A stretch of DNA of 64,000 bases from Salipiger bermudensis (lineage in GTDB: Bacteria; Pseudomonadota; Alphaproteobacteria; Rhodobacterales; Rhodobacteraceae): the NCBI RefSeq assembly GCF_019801965.1, contig NZ_JAHVIA010000010.1, forward strand, positions 124,001 to 188,000. The letters run 5' to 3'. The notes beneath the pieces were generated by a model. That model was not told where the DNA came from and made no database searches. It saw only the letters and a list, made by a program, of their open reading frames with translations. Below, one piece after another: positions 46,942 to 55,459 of this stretch (within the stretch, counting starts at the first letter, position 1; every line of letters begins with the position of its first letter). A program made the translations under genes and the position numbers.

Positions 46942-47376
46942 AATGCTGTGCCTGGGCTTTCCCATCGCTGGGATCGCCGGCCAATTGGGCTCACTCCATT
47001 CTGTCCTATGCTGGTAACGCGACAGTAGGCTCAGGGTTCCGGCGAACCAAGCCAAGCCGCCGTTTTTTCTGCACTGGCGAAGGCCAGACAGGAATTGCCC
47101 GGTTTTTGTGCATCTGCAGCAGGCCCCTGCGGGTCCGATGGGCGCCTTTGATTCAATTTTGACGCGATTACGTGAATTTTCGGCATTTCTATACCCGACT
47201 TCCGGCAAGACATTGAATTTTCGTGTCTTTGCCGAGGCCTTTTAAAATCAGGCGGTTCTACGCCGGAACTTTTGTCCTCTCGACACGTTGTTTGGTCGAT
47301 CACCCAAAAGGGCATAAGCTCTTACGCAATTGCCGCAATGCGGCGACAGCGATCAGCGACACAAGGAGATACCGAC
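46942..47376. other. shared intergenic region between gpsA operon and galU
   Basis: About 435 nt, richer in A and T than its surroundings, between two divergent transcription units. No gene is supported. It should hold both promoters; I could not assign boxes with confidence. Confidence 0.5.
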
Positions 47377-48288
47377 GTGACCAACACCAGCCCGACTGCC
47401 CGCCAGAAAGTGCGCACCGCGATCTTCCCGGTGGCAGGGCTCGGAACGCGGTTCCTTCCGGCGACCAAGGCCACGCCCAAGGAGCTTCTGCCCGTGCTCG
47501 ACCGTCCGCTTCTGCAATTCGCCATCGACGAAGCCCGCGCCGCCGGGATCGAGCGCATGGTGTTTGTGTCGCACCCGTCGAAGGGCGCGATCGAGCGCTA
47601 CGTGCACCAGGACGAGAAACTGTGCCACCAGCTGCGCGAGAAGGGCAAGCACAGCATTGCCGACACGCTCGACGAAAACGCGATCAACCCCGAGGAAGAG
47701 CAGGCGCATTTCGTGATGCAGCCCGAGCCGCTTGGCCTCGGCCACGCTGTGCTCTGCGCTGTCGATGAATGCCTGCCGGGTCCGGTCGCCGTGATCCTGC
47801 CCGACGACCTGATCATGGGTCAGAAGGGCTGCCTGAGCGAGATGATCGAGGCGTACGAGTCCGGCGCTGCCGGTCACATGGTCGCAACGATGGAAGTCGG
47901 GCGCGACGAGGTGAAGGCCTATGGCGTGCTCGACCCGAAAGGCACGGCGATTGGCCAGATGGTGCCGGCCGCCGGCATGGTCGAGAAGCCGGAGCCGGAA
48001 GAGGCGCCGTCGCTGCACGCCGTGGTCGGTCGCTATGTTCTCGACGCCTCGATCTTCGATGACCTTCGCAATCAGGAGCCCGGTCTCGGCGGCGAAATCC
48101 AGCTCACCGATGCCATCGCGAAGGGTGTGGAGCGTGTCGGCCTCGCGGGCTTCCGCTTCAGCGGCCAGCGCTTCGACTGCGGCTCGAAGGCTGGAATGCT
48201 GCGCGCGACCCTCGCTTATGCCGGCCAGAACGAAGAGTTTCATCCGGTGCTGGAAGAGCACGGCTCCATGCAACTCGCAGCCGAGTAA
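47377..48288 (+). CDS. galU: UTP-glucose-1-phosphate uridylyltransferase
   Basis: 303 residues. It makes UDP-glucose from glucose 1-phosphate. The nucleotide-binding FPVAGLGTRFLPATKATPKE is near residue 15, with PLGLGHAVLCA, ILPDDL and VEKPEPEEAPS further on. The start is a GTG at 47377 with AAGGAG 8 nt upstream. It is divergent from the gpsA-ggpS operon and may supply the sugar donor for ggpS and gpgS as well as cell-envelope polymers. A strong terminator follows. Confidence 0.95.
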   Translation: MTNTSPTARQKVRTAIFPVAGLGTRFLPATKATPKELLPVLDRPLLQFAIDEARAAGIERMVFVSHPSKGAIERYVHQDEKLCHQLREKGKHSIADTLDENAINPEEEQAHFVMQPEPLGLGHAVLCAVDECLPGPVAVILPDDLIMGQKGCLSEMIEAYESGAAGHMVATMEVGRDEVKAYGVLDPKGTAIGQMVPAAGMVEKPEPEEAPSLHAVVGRYVLDASIFDDLRNQEPGLGGEIQLTDAIAKGVERVGLAGFRFSGQRFDCGSKAGMLRATLAYAGQNEEFHPVLEEHGSMQLAAE

Positions 48289-48315
48289 GCTCTCGTCCCA
48301 GAGACTTGCAGACCA

Positions 48316-48357
48316 AAAGGCCCCCGCGCGAGCACATCGCGCGGGGGCTTTTGTTTT
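48316..48357. terminator. bidirectional terminator after galU
   Basis: A long GC stem (GGCCCCCGCGCG arm, 7-nt loop) is flanked by A-run on the left and TTTTGTTTT on the right. It separates convergent galU and the PAS protein gene. Confidence 0.9.
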
Positions 48358-48424
48358 GCGTGAGGCCGTTTTCGTATCGCCTTAAAATTGCGATTCAAAG
48401 GACTGATTTTACGATATAAAAGGG

Positions 48425-49132
48425 TTAGTCGTTCGAGACGATCAGGCGCAGGTAGGGCGGCCTCTTCGCACCCTCCTTGGGCTTCGTCTCGAAACCCGCT
48501 GGCTCCTCCGCCAGTCCGGGCATTGGCCGTGGGGCCGACGCAGGCTCTGCACTTGGTGCCTCTGTCTCAGGCAGGCTCTTACCCGGGCTCGGAGCCTCGA
48601 TGGAGACATCGGTGATGTCGAACCGCCGCGGGGTGCGGCCGATCCGGCCCGAGCTGACCAGAGCGCCGATCATGCGGGTCATGTCCCCCATGTCGGAGCG
48701 CAAAGGCAGAAGCAGAAGATCGCCTTGCAAGCTGTTGCGACCAAACCCTTCTTCCCCGGAGAGGCGGAGCGTGGCCGCGACGCCCTCGGCGAAGACTCGG
48801 GTCACGGCATCGGCCAGCCGATCGCGCGCCGCAGGCGTGAAGAGGGTCGAAAGCGGCATGCCCGAGGTCTCCATGCCCATCAGGTCATTGAGGTGCGAGC
48901 CGGCGACCCGGAGCTTGGCGAGGCCGGGCGCGATCCTTTCGGCCAGAAAGGCGTATTCGAGCGCATTTTCGATCCGGCGCGGGTCGATCTCGCTGCGCAG
49001 CGGAACCTCGCCGCGCGTGGTTGCGAGCTCGTGCCAATAGCTCTCAACAAGCCTCAGCGAATCATGCCTTTTTTGTCTTTCCAGATCGGTCATCGAAACG
49101 ATGCCCCTGCCTTTGCCGCCATCGCGAAACAT
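48425..49132 (-). CDS. PAS-domain protein
   Basis: 235 residues. A PAS_5-type domain occupies about 20-165 (SYWHELATTRGEVPLRSEID opening, then LRVAGSHLNDLMG and MPLSTLFTP), followed by a Pro/Glu-rich linker and a short C-terminal PYLRLIVSND. No kinase, cyclase or DNA-binding domain is attached. The start MFRDGGKG at 49132 has AAGGAG about 9 nt upstream; a second ATG (MTDLERQ) lies 13 residues in. Sensory or regulatory role unknown. Confidence 0.8.
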   Translation of the reverse strand: MFRDGGKGRGIVSMTDLERQKRHDSLRLVESYWHELATTRGEVPLRSEIDPRRIENALEYAFLAERIAPGLAKLRVAGSHLNDLMGMETSGMPLSTLFTPAARDRLADAVTRVFAEGVAATLRLSGEEGFGRNSLQGDLLLLPLRSDMGDMTRMIGALVSSGRIGRTPRRFDITDVSIEAPSPGKSLPETEAPSAEPASAPRPMPGLAEEPAGFETKPKEGAKRPPYLRLIVSND

Positions 49133-49206
49133 ATCTCGGGCTCCTTCCAGTCCTGTCGCCGGCATCGTCGGAGCCCCCGTTCCACTTTGCCGGTCATTTG
49201 TGTCGT

Positions 49207-49219
49207 GTTGAGTCTCAAC
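49207..49219. promoter_or_regulatory. inverted repeat GTTGAG-T-CTCAAC
   Basis: Perfect 6-bp arms round one base, between the PAS gene and yicC. A partial second copy (TCTCAA) follows at 49223-49228. Confidence 0.35.
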
Positions 49220-49229
49220 TTATCTCAAA

Positions 49230-49249
49230 TGGGGCAGAATTCTGCCCCA
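49230..49249. promoter_or_regulatory. perfect 20-bp palindrome upstream of yicC
   Basis: TGGGGCAGAATTCTGCCCCA is fully self-complementary and lies 128 nt before yicC and about 100 nt before the PAS gene on the other strand. Confidence 0.5.
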
Positions 49250-49376
49250 ATTCTGGCTGAAAGGTTAACGCCTTGGCCCGGAACGCGCAGCTTGCCATGC
49301 CCGGACTCAGAGGGTAGGCCGATGAAACCCCGCAATTTCCCTGCGGGCAACCCGGCCTTAACATGGAGCGGCGAGA

Positions 49377-50267
49377 ATGCGGCAATCGATGACCGGCTTT
49401 GCCTCCCGCAGCGGCGAAATCGACGGGCTTCGCTGGTCCTGGGACGTGCGCGGCGTCAACGGCAAGGGGCTCGAGCTGCGGCTGCGGCTGCCCGACTGGA
49501 TCGAGGGGCTCGAACCGCTGGTGCGCAAGGCGGCGCAGGCCAAGCTCGCGCGCGGCAACGTGCAGGTCTCTCTCCGGGTCGCCGGCGGCGGCGAGGACGA
49601 GGCCGCCGAGCTCGACGAGGCCGCGCTCTCCCGGGTGCTCGACGCGATGGTGCGCATCGAGGAGGCCGCGGGTCGTCGCGGGCTGCCGCTCGAGCGCTCC
49701 AGCGCGGCGCAGATCGTCGCCCTGCGTGGCGTCATGGCGAGCGGCCAGAGCCAGCGCGACGTGCCGGCGCTGCGCGCCGCGCTGATGGCGGAGTTCGAGA
49801 TGGCGCTGGCGGAGTTCGCCGAGATGCGCGGCCTCGAAGGGCAGGCGCTGTTGACTGTGCTCAGCGGCCAGCTCGATGAGATCGAGGCGCTGGTGGCGCA
49901 GGCGGCCGAGGCCGTCGAGAGCCGACGCGGCGAACAGGCCGAGAAGCTGCGCGCGGCGTTGGCGCGCGTCATGGAGGCCAGCGAAGGCGTCGACGAGGCC
50001 CGCGTGGCACAGGAGCTCGCGCTCATTGCCGTCAAGTCCGACATCACCGAGGAGCTCGACCGCCTGACCGCGCATGTGGCGGCGGCGCGGGCGCTGCTGC
50101 AGGACAAGGGCGCCGTCGGGCGCAAGCTCGATTTCCTGATGCAGGAATTCAATCGCGAGGCCAACACGCTCTGCTCGAAATCCGGCTCTTCGGCGTTGAC
50201 CCAGATCGGTCTGACGCTCAAGACGGTGATCGACCAGATGCGCGAACAGGTCCAGAACGTGGAGTGA
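49377..50267 (+). CDS. yicC: YicC-family endoribonuclease
   Basis: 296 residues, full length. The N-terminus [17 protein letters not shown] and the C-terminal [19 protein letters not shown] are the family hallmarks. YicC-type proteins are RNases that act on small RNA or mRNA. It lies 4 nt before gmk, the usual arrangement in many bacteria, and forms a unit with gmk and a carbonic anhydrase-like gene. Confidence 0.94.
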   Translation: MRQSMTGFASRSGEIDGLRWSWDVRGVNGKGLELRLRLPDWIEGLEPLVRKAAQAKLARGNVQVSLRVAGGGEDEAAELDEAALSRVLDAMVRIEEAAGRRGLPLERSSAAQIVALRGVMASGQSQRDVPALRAALMAEFEMALAEFAEMRGLEGQALLTVLSGQLDEIEALVAQAAEAVESRRGEQAEKLRAALARVMEASEGVDEARVAQELALIAVKSDITEELDRLTAHVAAARALLQDKGAVGRKLDFLMQEFNREANTLCSKSGSSALTQIGLTLKTVIDQMREQVQNVE

Positions 50268-50271
50268 TCCG

Positions 50272-50909
50272 ATGAACCGAAGAGGTCTTCTCATCATCCT
50301 GTCCTCGCCCTCGGGCGCGGGCAAATCGACATTGGCCAAGCGGCTCAGGGCCTGGGATCCGTCGGTGATCTTCTCGGTCTCGGCCACCACCCGCGCGCCG
50401 CGGCCCGGCGAGGTCGATGGCGAGGATTACCATTTCATGACCGAGGCGGCCTTCAAGAAGGCCGTCGCAAATGGCGAGATGCTCGAGCACGCCCACGTGT
50501 TCGGCAATTTCTACGGCTCGCCCAAGGGCCCGGTGCGCGACGCGATCATCGCCGGCAAGGATGTCTTGTTCGACATCGACTGGCAGGGCGCCCAGCAGAT
50601 GACCAATTCGGAGCTGGCGCTGCACACGCTGTCGATCTTCCTGCTGCCGCCGTCGATTGCAGAGCTGAAGCGTCGGCTGGAGTCGCGCGGGCAGGACGGC
50701 CCGGAGGTCATCGACCGGCGGATGCAGAAGAGCTGGGACGAGATCTCGCATTGGGGCTCGTATGATTTCGTGCTGGTCAACGAGGATCTCGACGCCACCG
50801 AGGAGCGGCTCAAGAGCATCGTCACCGCCGCGCGCCTGCGCCGGACACAGCAGCCGCACCTGCTCGATCACGTGCGCAAGCTGCAGGCGGAATTCGAGGA
50901 GGGAGAGGA

Positions 50910-50913
<4 letters not shown>
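50272..50913 (+). CDS. gmk: guanylate kinase
   Basis: 213 residues. It phosphorylates GMP to GDP. The P-loop [11 protein letters not shown] is near residue 11, with the GMP-binding [19 protein letters not shown] and the lid region following. The ATG at 50272 is 4 nt after the yicC stop, and its own stop overlaps the next gene as ATGA. It complements guaA 43 kb away in guanine nucleotide synthesis. Confidence 0.97.
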
Positions 50914-51431
<518 letters not shown>

Positions 51432-51450
51432 CGTCAGACCCTGATGCCGC

Positions 51451-51963
51451 TCACGAGGCGTGCTCGAGGGCGTATTCGACCTTGGACTGCACCACCGGCG
51501 CCATCTGACGGGTCAGCATGACGGTCGGGATGTTGCGCAGCGCCGGCTTCCGGTTCGGAGCCCGCTTGCGCTCGCGAAGGAAAGAGAGGATCTGGCGGGC
51601 ATGCTCGCGATTGCGTGCGACCAGGCTGTGCCCGTCAATGTTCCATTGCCAGTACGCGTCCTCCGGCCACGAGATCGTGGCTTTCTCCAGCGTCTTGCAC
51701 TGATCGCACTCAACCATACCGTGATGATTGAGGCGATAGCCGGGGCCCTCCGCGCCATCTTGATGGAACGTGGGTTTCTTTGCTTCCGGTTGTACCCAGG
51801 AGAACTGCTCCGGATACAGTTCTTCGACCACGACGCGGCCCCAGAGATGCGCGTTTTCAGGCACTTCCTGGTAGCGGATCACGCAAGTAAATCGAAATGG
51901 CTCGTGGAACTGGGCCACGTGGCCGCAATGCGGGCAGCGGATATCGATCGGATCGTTCTGCAT
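51451..51963 (-). CDS. zinc-ribbon-like protein of unknown function
   Basis: 170 residues. Two CxxC motifs, CPHCGH at about 10 and CDQC near 86, could bind one zinc. The middle is rich in aromatic residues (ISWPEDAYWQWNIDGHSLVA), and the C-terminus RKRAPNRKPALRN is basic. AGGAACTC lies 8 nt before the ATG at 51963. A GTAGGTG/CACCTAC inverted repeat lies 20 nt upstream of the start. I do not recognise the family. It converges with the carbonic anhydrase gene. Confidence 0.72.
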   Translation of the reverse strand: MQNDPIDIRCPHCGHVAQFHEPFRFTCVIRYQEVPENAHLWGRVVVEELYPEQFSWVQPEAKKPTFHQDGAEGPGYRLNHHGMVECDQCKTLEKATISWPEDAYWQWNIDGHSLVARNREHARQILSFLRERKRAPNRKPALRNIPTVMLTRQMAPVVQSKVEYALEHAS

Positions 51964-51982
51964 AGCATGAGTTCCTGCGGTT

Positions 51983-52000
51983 GTAGGTGCCCCCACCTAC
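51983..52000. promoter_or_regulatory. inverted repeat GTAGGTG-CCCC-CACCTAC
   Basis: Perfect 7-bp arms with a 4-nt loop lie 20 nt upstream of the zinc-ribbon gene. Operator or leader hairpin. Confidence 0.45.
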
Positions 52001-52356
52001 ATCGCCATAAAAGGACAAAACCATGGCGCGTGCAATCAAATTTCGCAAATTCATACTCTCATAGGTAGTATCTTGCCGATCGCCGTACCTAGATGCCGCC
52101 ATAATCGGGTAAATTGGCATCCTCTTCAGGTTGAAATTCATTTATTAACAGAGTCTTGCGCCGGATCTTTTTGAGGACACATTGCGGTGGGTCACCGCCG
52201 ATCGGTGTTGAACAGTGGCAAGATCGCGCAAATCTGTGGGCGCTTGCCTGCGCGCTTCGGCCATGCAACACCCGGGCACGACCGGATTTCACCGCCGCGC
52301 GAGCGCCACGCGGCGACAGTAGGGCTCGGCAGGCCATGTCGCAGGGAAGGACTTCG
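52001..52356. other. intergenic region between zinc-ribbon gene and phoR
   Basis: An AT-rich half (52001-52165) with TAGGTA and CCTAG motifs related to the arms of the adjacent inverted repeat, then GC-rich sequence leading into phoR. No gene is supported. It should contain the divergent promoters. Confidence 0.4.
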
Positions 52357-53397
52357 ATGCAGACCGATTCGAGGCATGTCGTCGCGGCGGTGCCGCTGCC
52401 GACGATCCTGATCCGCTGGGACGAGAGGGTGGAGGCCGCAAACGCGGAAGCCACGGCATTGTTGGGCGACGGGCTCGAGGGGCGGCATTTCATCACCGCG
52501 CTGCGCCAGCCCTCGCTGCTCGATGCCATCGAGGGCACCTTCCGCGACGGCGCGCCGCGACTGACCCGCTACCTGACCAGCGACGGCCGCCAGGACACCA
52601 CCTATGAAGTGTCGGTGCGGCCGGTGCCCCTCGAGGGGCGGCCCGGGGTCCTGCTCACCTTCACCGACATCACCCATCTCGAACAGGCCGGGCAAATGAG
52701 GCGGGATTTCGTCGCCAATGTCAGCCACGAGCTGCGCACGCCGCTGACCGCGCTGCTGGGCTTCATCGAGACCCTGCGCGGCCCGGCCCGCAACGACGCC
52801 GCGGCGCGCGACCGCTTCCTCGGCATCATGGAAGACGAGGCGGGGCGCATGGAGCGGCTCGTGGGTGACCTGCTGTCGCTGAGCCGTGTCGAGGCGGAGG
52901 AGCGCGTGCGCCCGATCGAGCCGGTGGATCTCGCCGGGCTGGTGCGCTCGGTGATCACCGGGCTGGCGCCGCTCGCCAATGATGCCGGGGTGACGCTCCA
53001 TACGGATCTGCCGGAGGGGCCGCTCGAGCTGCCCGGCGATGCCGATCAGCTGCGGCAGGTGCTGGTCAACCTCGTCGAGAACGGGGTGAAATACTCAGGC
53101 AGAGGGACCGACGTCACCGTGCGGCTCTCGGCGGCATCCTACCAGCCGCGGCTGCGCGGCGAGGGCGTCGAGCTGTCGGTGCGCGACACGGGTCCGGGGA
53201 TCAACCCGATCCACATCCCGCGCCTCACCGAACGGTTCTACCGGGTCGACAGCCACCGCTCACGCGAAATGGGCGGTACCGGGCTTGGCCTCGCCATCGT
53301 CAAGCACATCGTCAACCGCCACCGCGGGCGTCTGCGCATCGAGAGCACCCCGGGCGAAGGCACCACCTTCCGGGTCATCCTCCCGCTCGAGGTCTGA
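52357..53397 (+). CDS. phoR: phosphate-regulon sensor histidine kinase PhoR
   Basis: 346 residues. A PAS domain (about 10-105) is followed by HisKA with phospho-accepting His near 123 (VSHELRTPLTALLGF) and a HATPase_c domain with NLVENGVKYS, DTGPGI and GGTGLGLAIVKHIV. There is no transmembrane segment in the chosen frame, unlike E. coli PhoR. GGGAAGGA lies 6 nt before the ATG; an ATG at 52336 would add 7 residues. It would phosphorylate PhoB at low phosphate. Its last 138 nt overlap a convergent gene. Confidence 0.92.
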   Translation: MQTDSRHVVAAVPLPTILIRWDERVEAANAEATALLGDGLEGRHFITALRQPSLLDAIEGTFRDGAPRLTRYLTSDGRQDTTYEVSVRPVPLEGRPGVLLTFTDITHLEQAGQMRRDFVANVSHELRTPLTALLGFIETLRGPARNDAAARDRFLGIMEDEAGRMERLVGDLLSLSRVEAEERVRPIEPVDLAGLVRSVITGLAPLANDAGVTLHTDLPEGPLELPGDADQLRQVLVNLVENGVKYSGRGTDVTVRLSAASYQPRLRGEGVELSVRDTGPGINPIHIPRLTERFYRVDSHRSREMGGTGLGLAIVKHIVNRHRGRLRIESTPGEGTTFRVILPLEV

Positions 53398-54087
53398 AAC
53401 GTCGCTGCACGGGCGACGGTGAGCTCTCTCGATCGCGGGCAGCTGCGAGAGCACCTTCTCGACCGTCACGGGCCCGGAGATGTGTTGGCGCACCCAGTCC
53501 TCGTGGGCGCCGACGATCATCAGCGGAAATAGCGGCAGATCGAGCAGCGTGGCGATGCAGAAGCGGTGATTGCCCGAACTGGTCTTCATCAGCCGGCCCT
53601 CGGCATCGATCACCGCCGAGGATTCGTAGCCTGTCTTGGACGCGTCGAACCCGGTGGCGCGGATGCTCTCGATCAAGCCCAGGACGTAGCTGTCGAGGAA
53701 CTCGAGGATCTCGTCTTCGCTATGGAGCTTGCGGCCCTTGTAGTCGGCGACGCCCTTGGCAGCGAGATCGGCCTGGAACGTGCGAAACCAGAGGCTCGCC
53801 CGGAGATCGTCACTATGGGCGGCGAGATCCTCGAGCAGGCGGTAGCGGTGAGTCTCTGTCACCGCGGGCTTGCCGGCAAAATGCTCCGCGGGAATTGTAA
53901 ACGGTTCGGCGCGTTTGATGCGTTTGCGGAGAAGATTCACCACCGCGCGAGGCAGGAACCGGCGCAGCTTCTTGAACCGCGCCTTGCCCACCGGCCACTT
54001 CGTGCCGAAGTGCCGGGTGACGTTGGCGGGGGTCACCCAAATCACCGCTCGGTCCCCGGCCTCCTTTATAAAATCGCGTTTTTTCAT
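53260..54087 (-). CDS. unknown protein inserted between phoR and pstS
   Basis: 275 residues, basic at the N-terminus (KARFKKLRRFLPRAVVNLLR). The central part YESSAVIDAEGRLMKTSSGN then HRFCIATLLDLPLFP resembles ParB/sulfiredoxin-type folds with a GNHR motif, but I cannot assign a family. The last 46 codons run antisense to the end of phoR and look unconserved in composition. A GGGGGAAG stretch is upstream of the ATG. It breaks an otherwise colinear pho cluster and is transcribed against it. Confidence 0.65.
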   Translation of the reverse strand: MKKRDFIKEAGDRAVIWVTPANVTRHFGTKWPVGKARFKKLRRFLPRAVVNLLRKRIKRAEPFTIPAEHFAGKPAVTETHRYRLLEDLAAHSDDLRASLWFRTFQADLAAKGVADYKGRKLHSEDEILEFLDSYVLGLIESIRATGFDASKTGYESSAVIDAEGRLMKTSSGNHRFCIATLLDLPLFPLMIVGAHEDWVRQHISGPVTVEKVLSQLPAIERAHRRPCSDVSDLEREDDPEGGAFARGALDAQTPAVAVDDVLDDGEAKPGTAHFA

Positions 54088-54210
54088 TGCCTTGCTTCCC
54101 CCGGCAGAGCGGCGCAGCCCGTGTCATCCGGGCCGTGGCGCGGCACCGCGCAGCCTGCTTCCCTGCAAGGCTTCGCGATCTTCCCGAGCTTTCATGCCAT
54201 AAACAGGGTG

Positions 54211-54239
54211 CTGTCATCAAACTGTTACGTAACCGTCAC
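54211..54239 (+). promoter_or_regulatory. Pho box (three half-sites) upstream of pstS
   Basis: CTGTCAT at 54211, CTGTTAC at 54222 and CCGTCAC at 54233 repeat with exact 11-bp phase, as PhoB binds. They lie 84-112 nt before pstS. Confidence 0.88.
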
Positions 54240-54322
54240 AAAAGCATTGCGCGGGAAGCCTAGGGCTGCCCGCAAGGTTCCCCAGGGGAGGGGACCAGAC
54301 CCAAAGTTACAGGAGCATGCTC

Positions 54323-55363
54323 ATGCAATCCGTCAAACTCGCCGCATCGGCCCTGGCCATCGCCGCCGTCTCGGCTTCCGCCGCCGCCGCTCGTGACAAC
54401 GTTCAGGTCGCTGGCTCGTCCACCGTGCTGCCCTACGCCTCGATCGTGGCGGAAGCCTTCGGCGAGAACTTCGACTTCCCGACCCCGGTCGTGGAATCGG
54501 GCGGCTCCTCCGCTGGCCTCAAGCGCTTCTGCGAAGGCGTCGGCGAGAACACCATCGACATCGCCAACGCCTCGCGCGCCATCCGCGAAAAAGAGATCAA
54601 GGCCTGCGCCGACGCCGGCGTGACCGACATCATCGAAGTGCGCATCGGCTATGACGGCATCGTCTTCGCGTCGCAGAAGACCGGCCCCGAGTTCACCGCA
54701 TTCGAGCCGGCCGACATCTACAACGCCTTGGCCGCAGAGGTCCTGGTCGACGGCGAGATGACCGCTAACCCCTACACCACCTGGGCCGAGTTCAACGGCG
54801 ACCTGCCGGACGTCGAGATCGCTGCCTTCATCCCGGGCACGAAGCACGGGACCCGCGAAGTCTTCGAAGAGAAGGTCCTGCTGCAGGGCTGTGAAGACAC
54901 CGGCGCGATGGAAGCCATGATGGCCGGCGGCATGTCGGAAGACGACGCCGAGGGCGCCTGCATGGCGGTCCGCACCGACGGCAAGTCGGTCGACATCGAC
55001 GGCGACTACACCGAGACCCTCGCGCGCATCGACAGCAACCCGAACGGCATCGGCGTCTTCGGCCTGGCGTTCTACGAGAACAACACCGACAAGCTGAAGG
55101 TCGCGACCATGGGCGGCGTGCAGCCGACCACCGAGTCGATCGCCGCAGGCGAGTACCCGGTGTCGCGTCCGCTGTTCTTCTACATCAAGAAGGCCCATAT
55201 CGGCGTCATCCCCGGCCTGAAGGAATACGCCGAGTTCTTCGTTGCCGACGAGATCGCCGGCCCCGACGGCCCGCTCGCCAACTACGGCCTCGTCTCCGAC
55301 CCCGAGCTGGCCGAGACCCAGTCCAAGGTTGCCGATGAAGAGGTCATGGGCTCGAACATGTAA
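54323..55363 (+). CDS. pstS: phosphate ABC transporter substrate-binding protein
   Basis: 346 residues. A signal peptide (MQSVKLAASALAIAAVSASA, cleaved around AAA-RD) precedes the periplasmic phosphate-binding protein. The phosphate loops VAGSSTVLPY and ESGGSSAGLKRF are present, with GTKHGTREVF later. The ATG at 54323 is 7 nt after AGGAG; an ATG at 54317 is too close. It is the first gene of pstSCAB-phoU-phoB behind a Pho box. A hairpin between pstS and pstC probably gives higher pstS expression. Confidence 0.96.
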   Translation: MQSVKLAASALAIAAVSASAAAARDNVQVAGSSTVLPYASIVAEAFGENFDFPTPVVESGGSSAGLKRFCEGVGENTIDIANASRAIREKEIKACADAGVTDIIEVRIGYDGIVFASQKTGPEFTAFEPADIYNALAAEVLVDGEMTANPYTTWAEFNGDLPDVEIAAFIPGTKHGTREVFEEKVLLQGCEDTGAMEAMMAGGMSEDDAEGACMAVRTDGKSVDIDGDYTETLARIDSNPNGIGVFGLAFYENNTDKLKVATMGGVQPTTESIAAGEYPVSRPLFFYIKKAHIGVIPGLKEYAEFFVADEIAGPDGPLANYGLVSDPELAETQSKVADEEVMGSNM

Positions 55364-55384
55364 TCGGATATTTCCCGATTGCTT

Positions 55385-55421
55385 CGGGGCGGTGCCATTG
55401 TGCGCCGCCCCGTCTTCTCTT
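55385..55421 (+). terminator. pstS-pstC intergenic hairpin (partial terminator)
   Basis: CGGGGCGG pairs with CCGCCCCG across a 12-nt loop, followed by TCTTCTCTT. It lies in the 96-nt gap between pstS and pstC, so it likely attenuates read-through. Confidence 0.65.
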
Positions 55422-55459
55422 AGGCCATTTGCGAATTCGAAACGACCCTGGGGGGCGAC

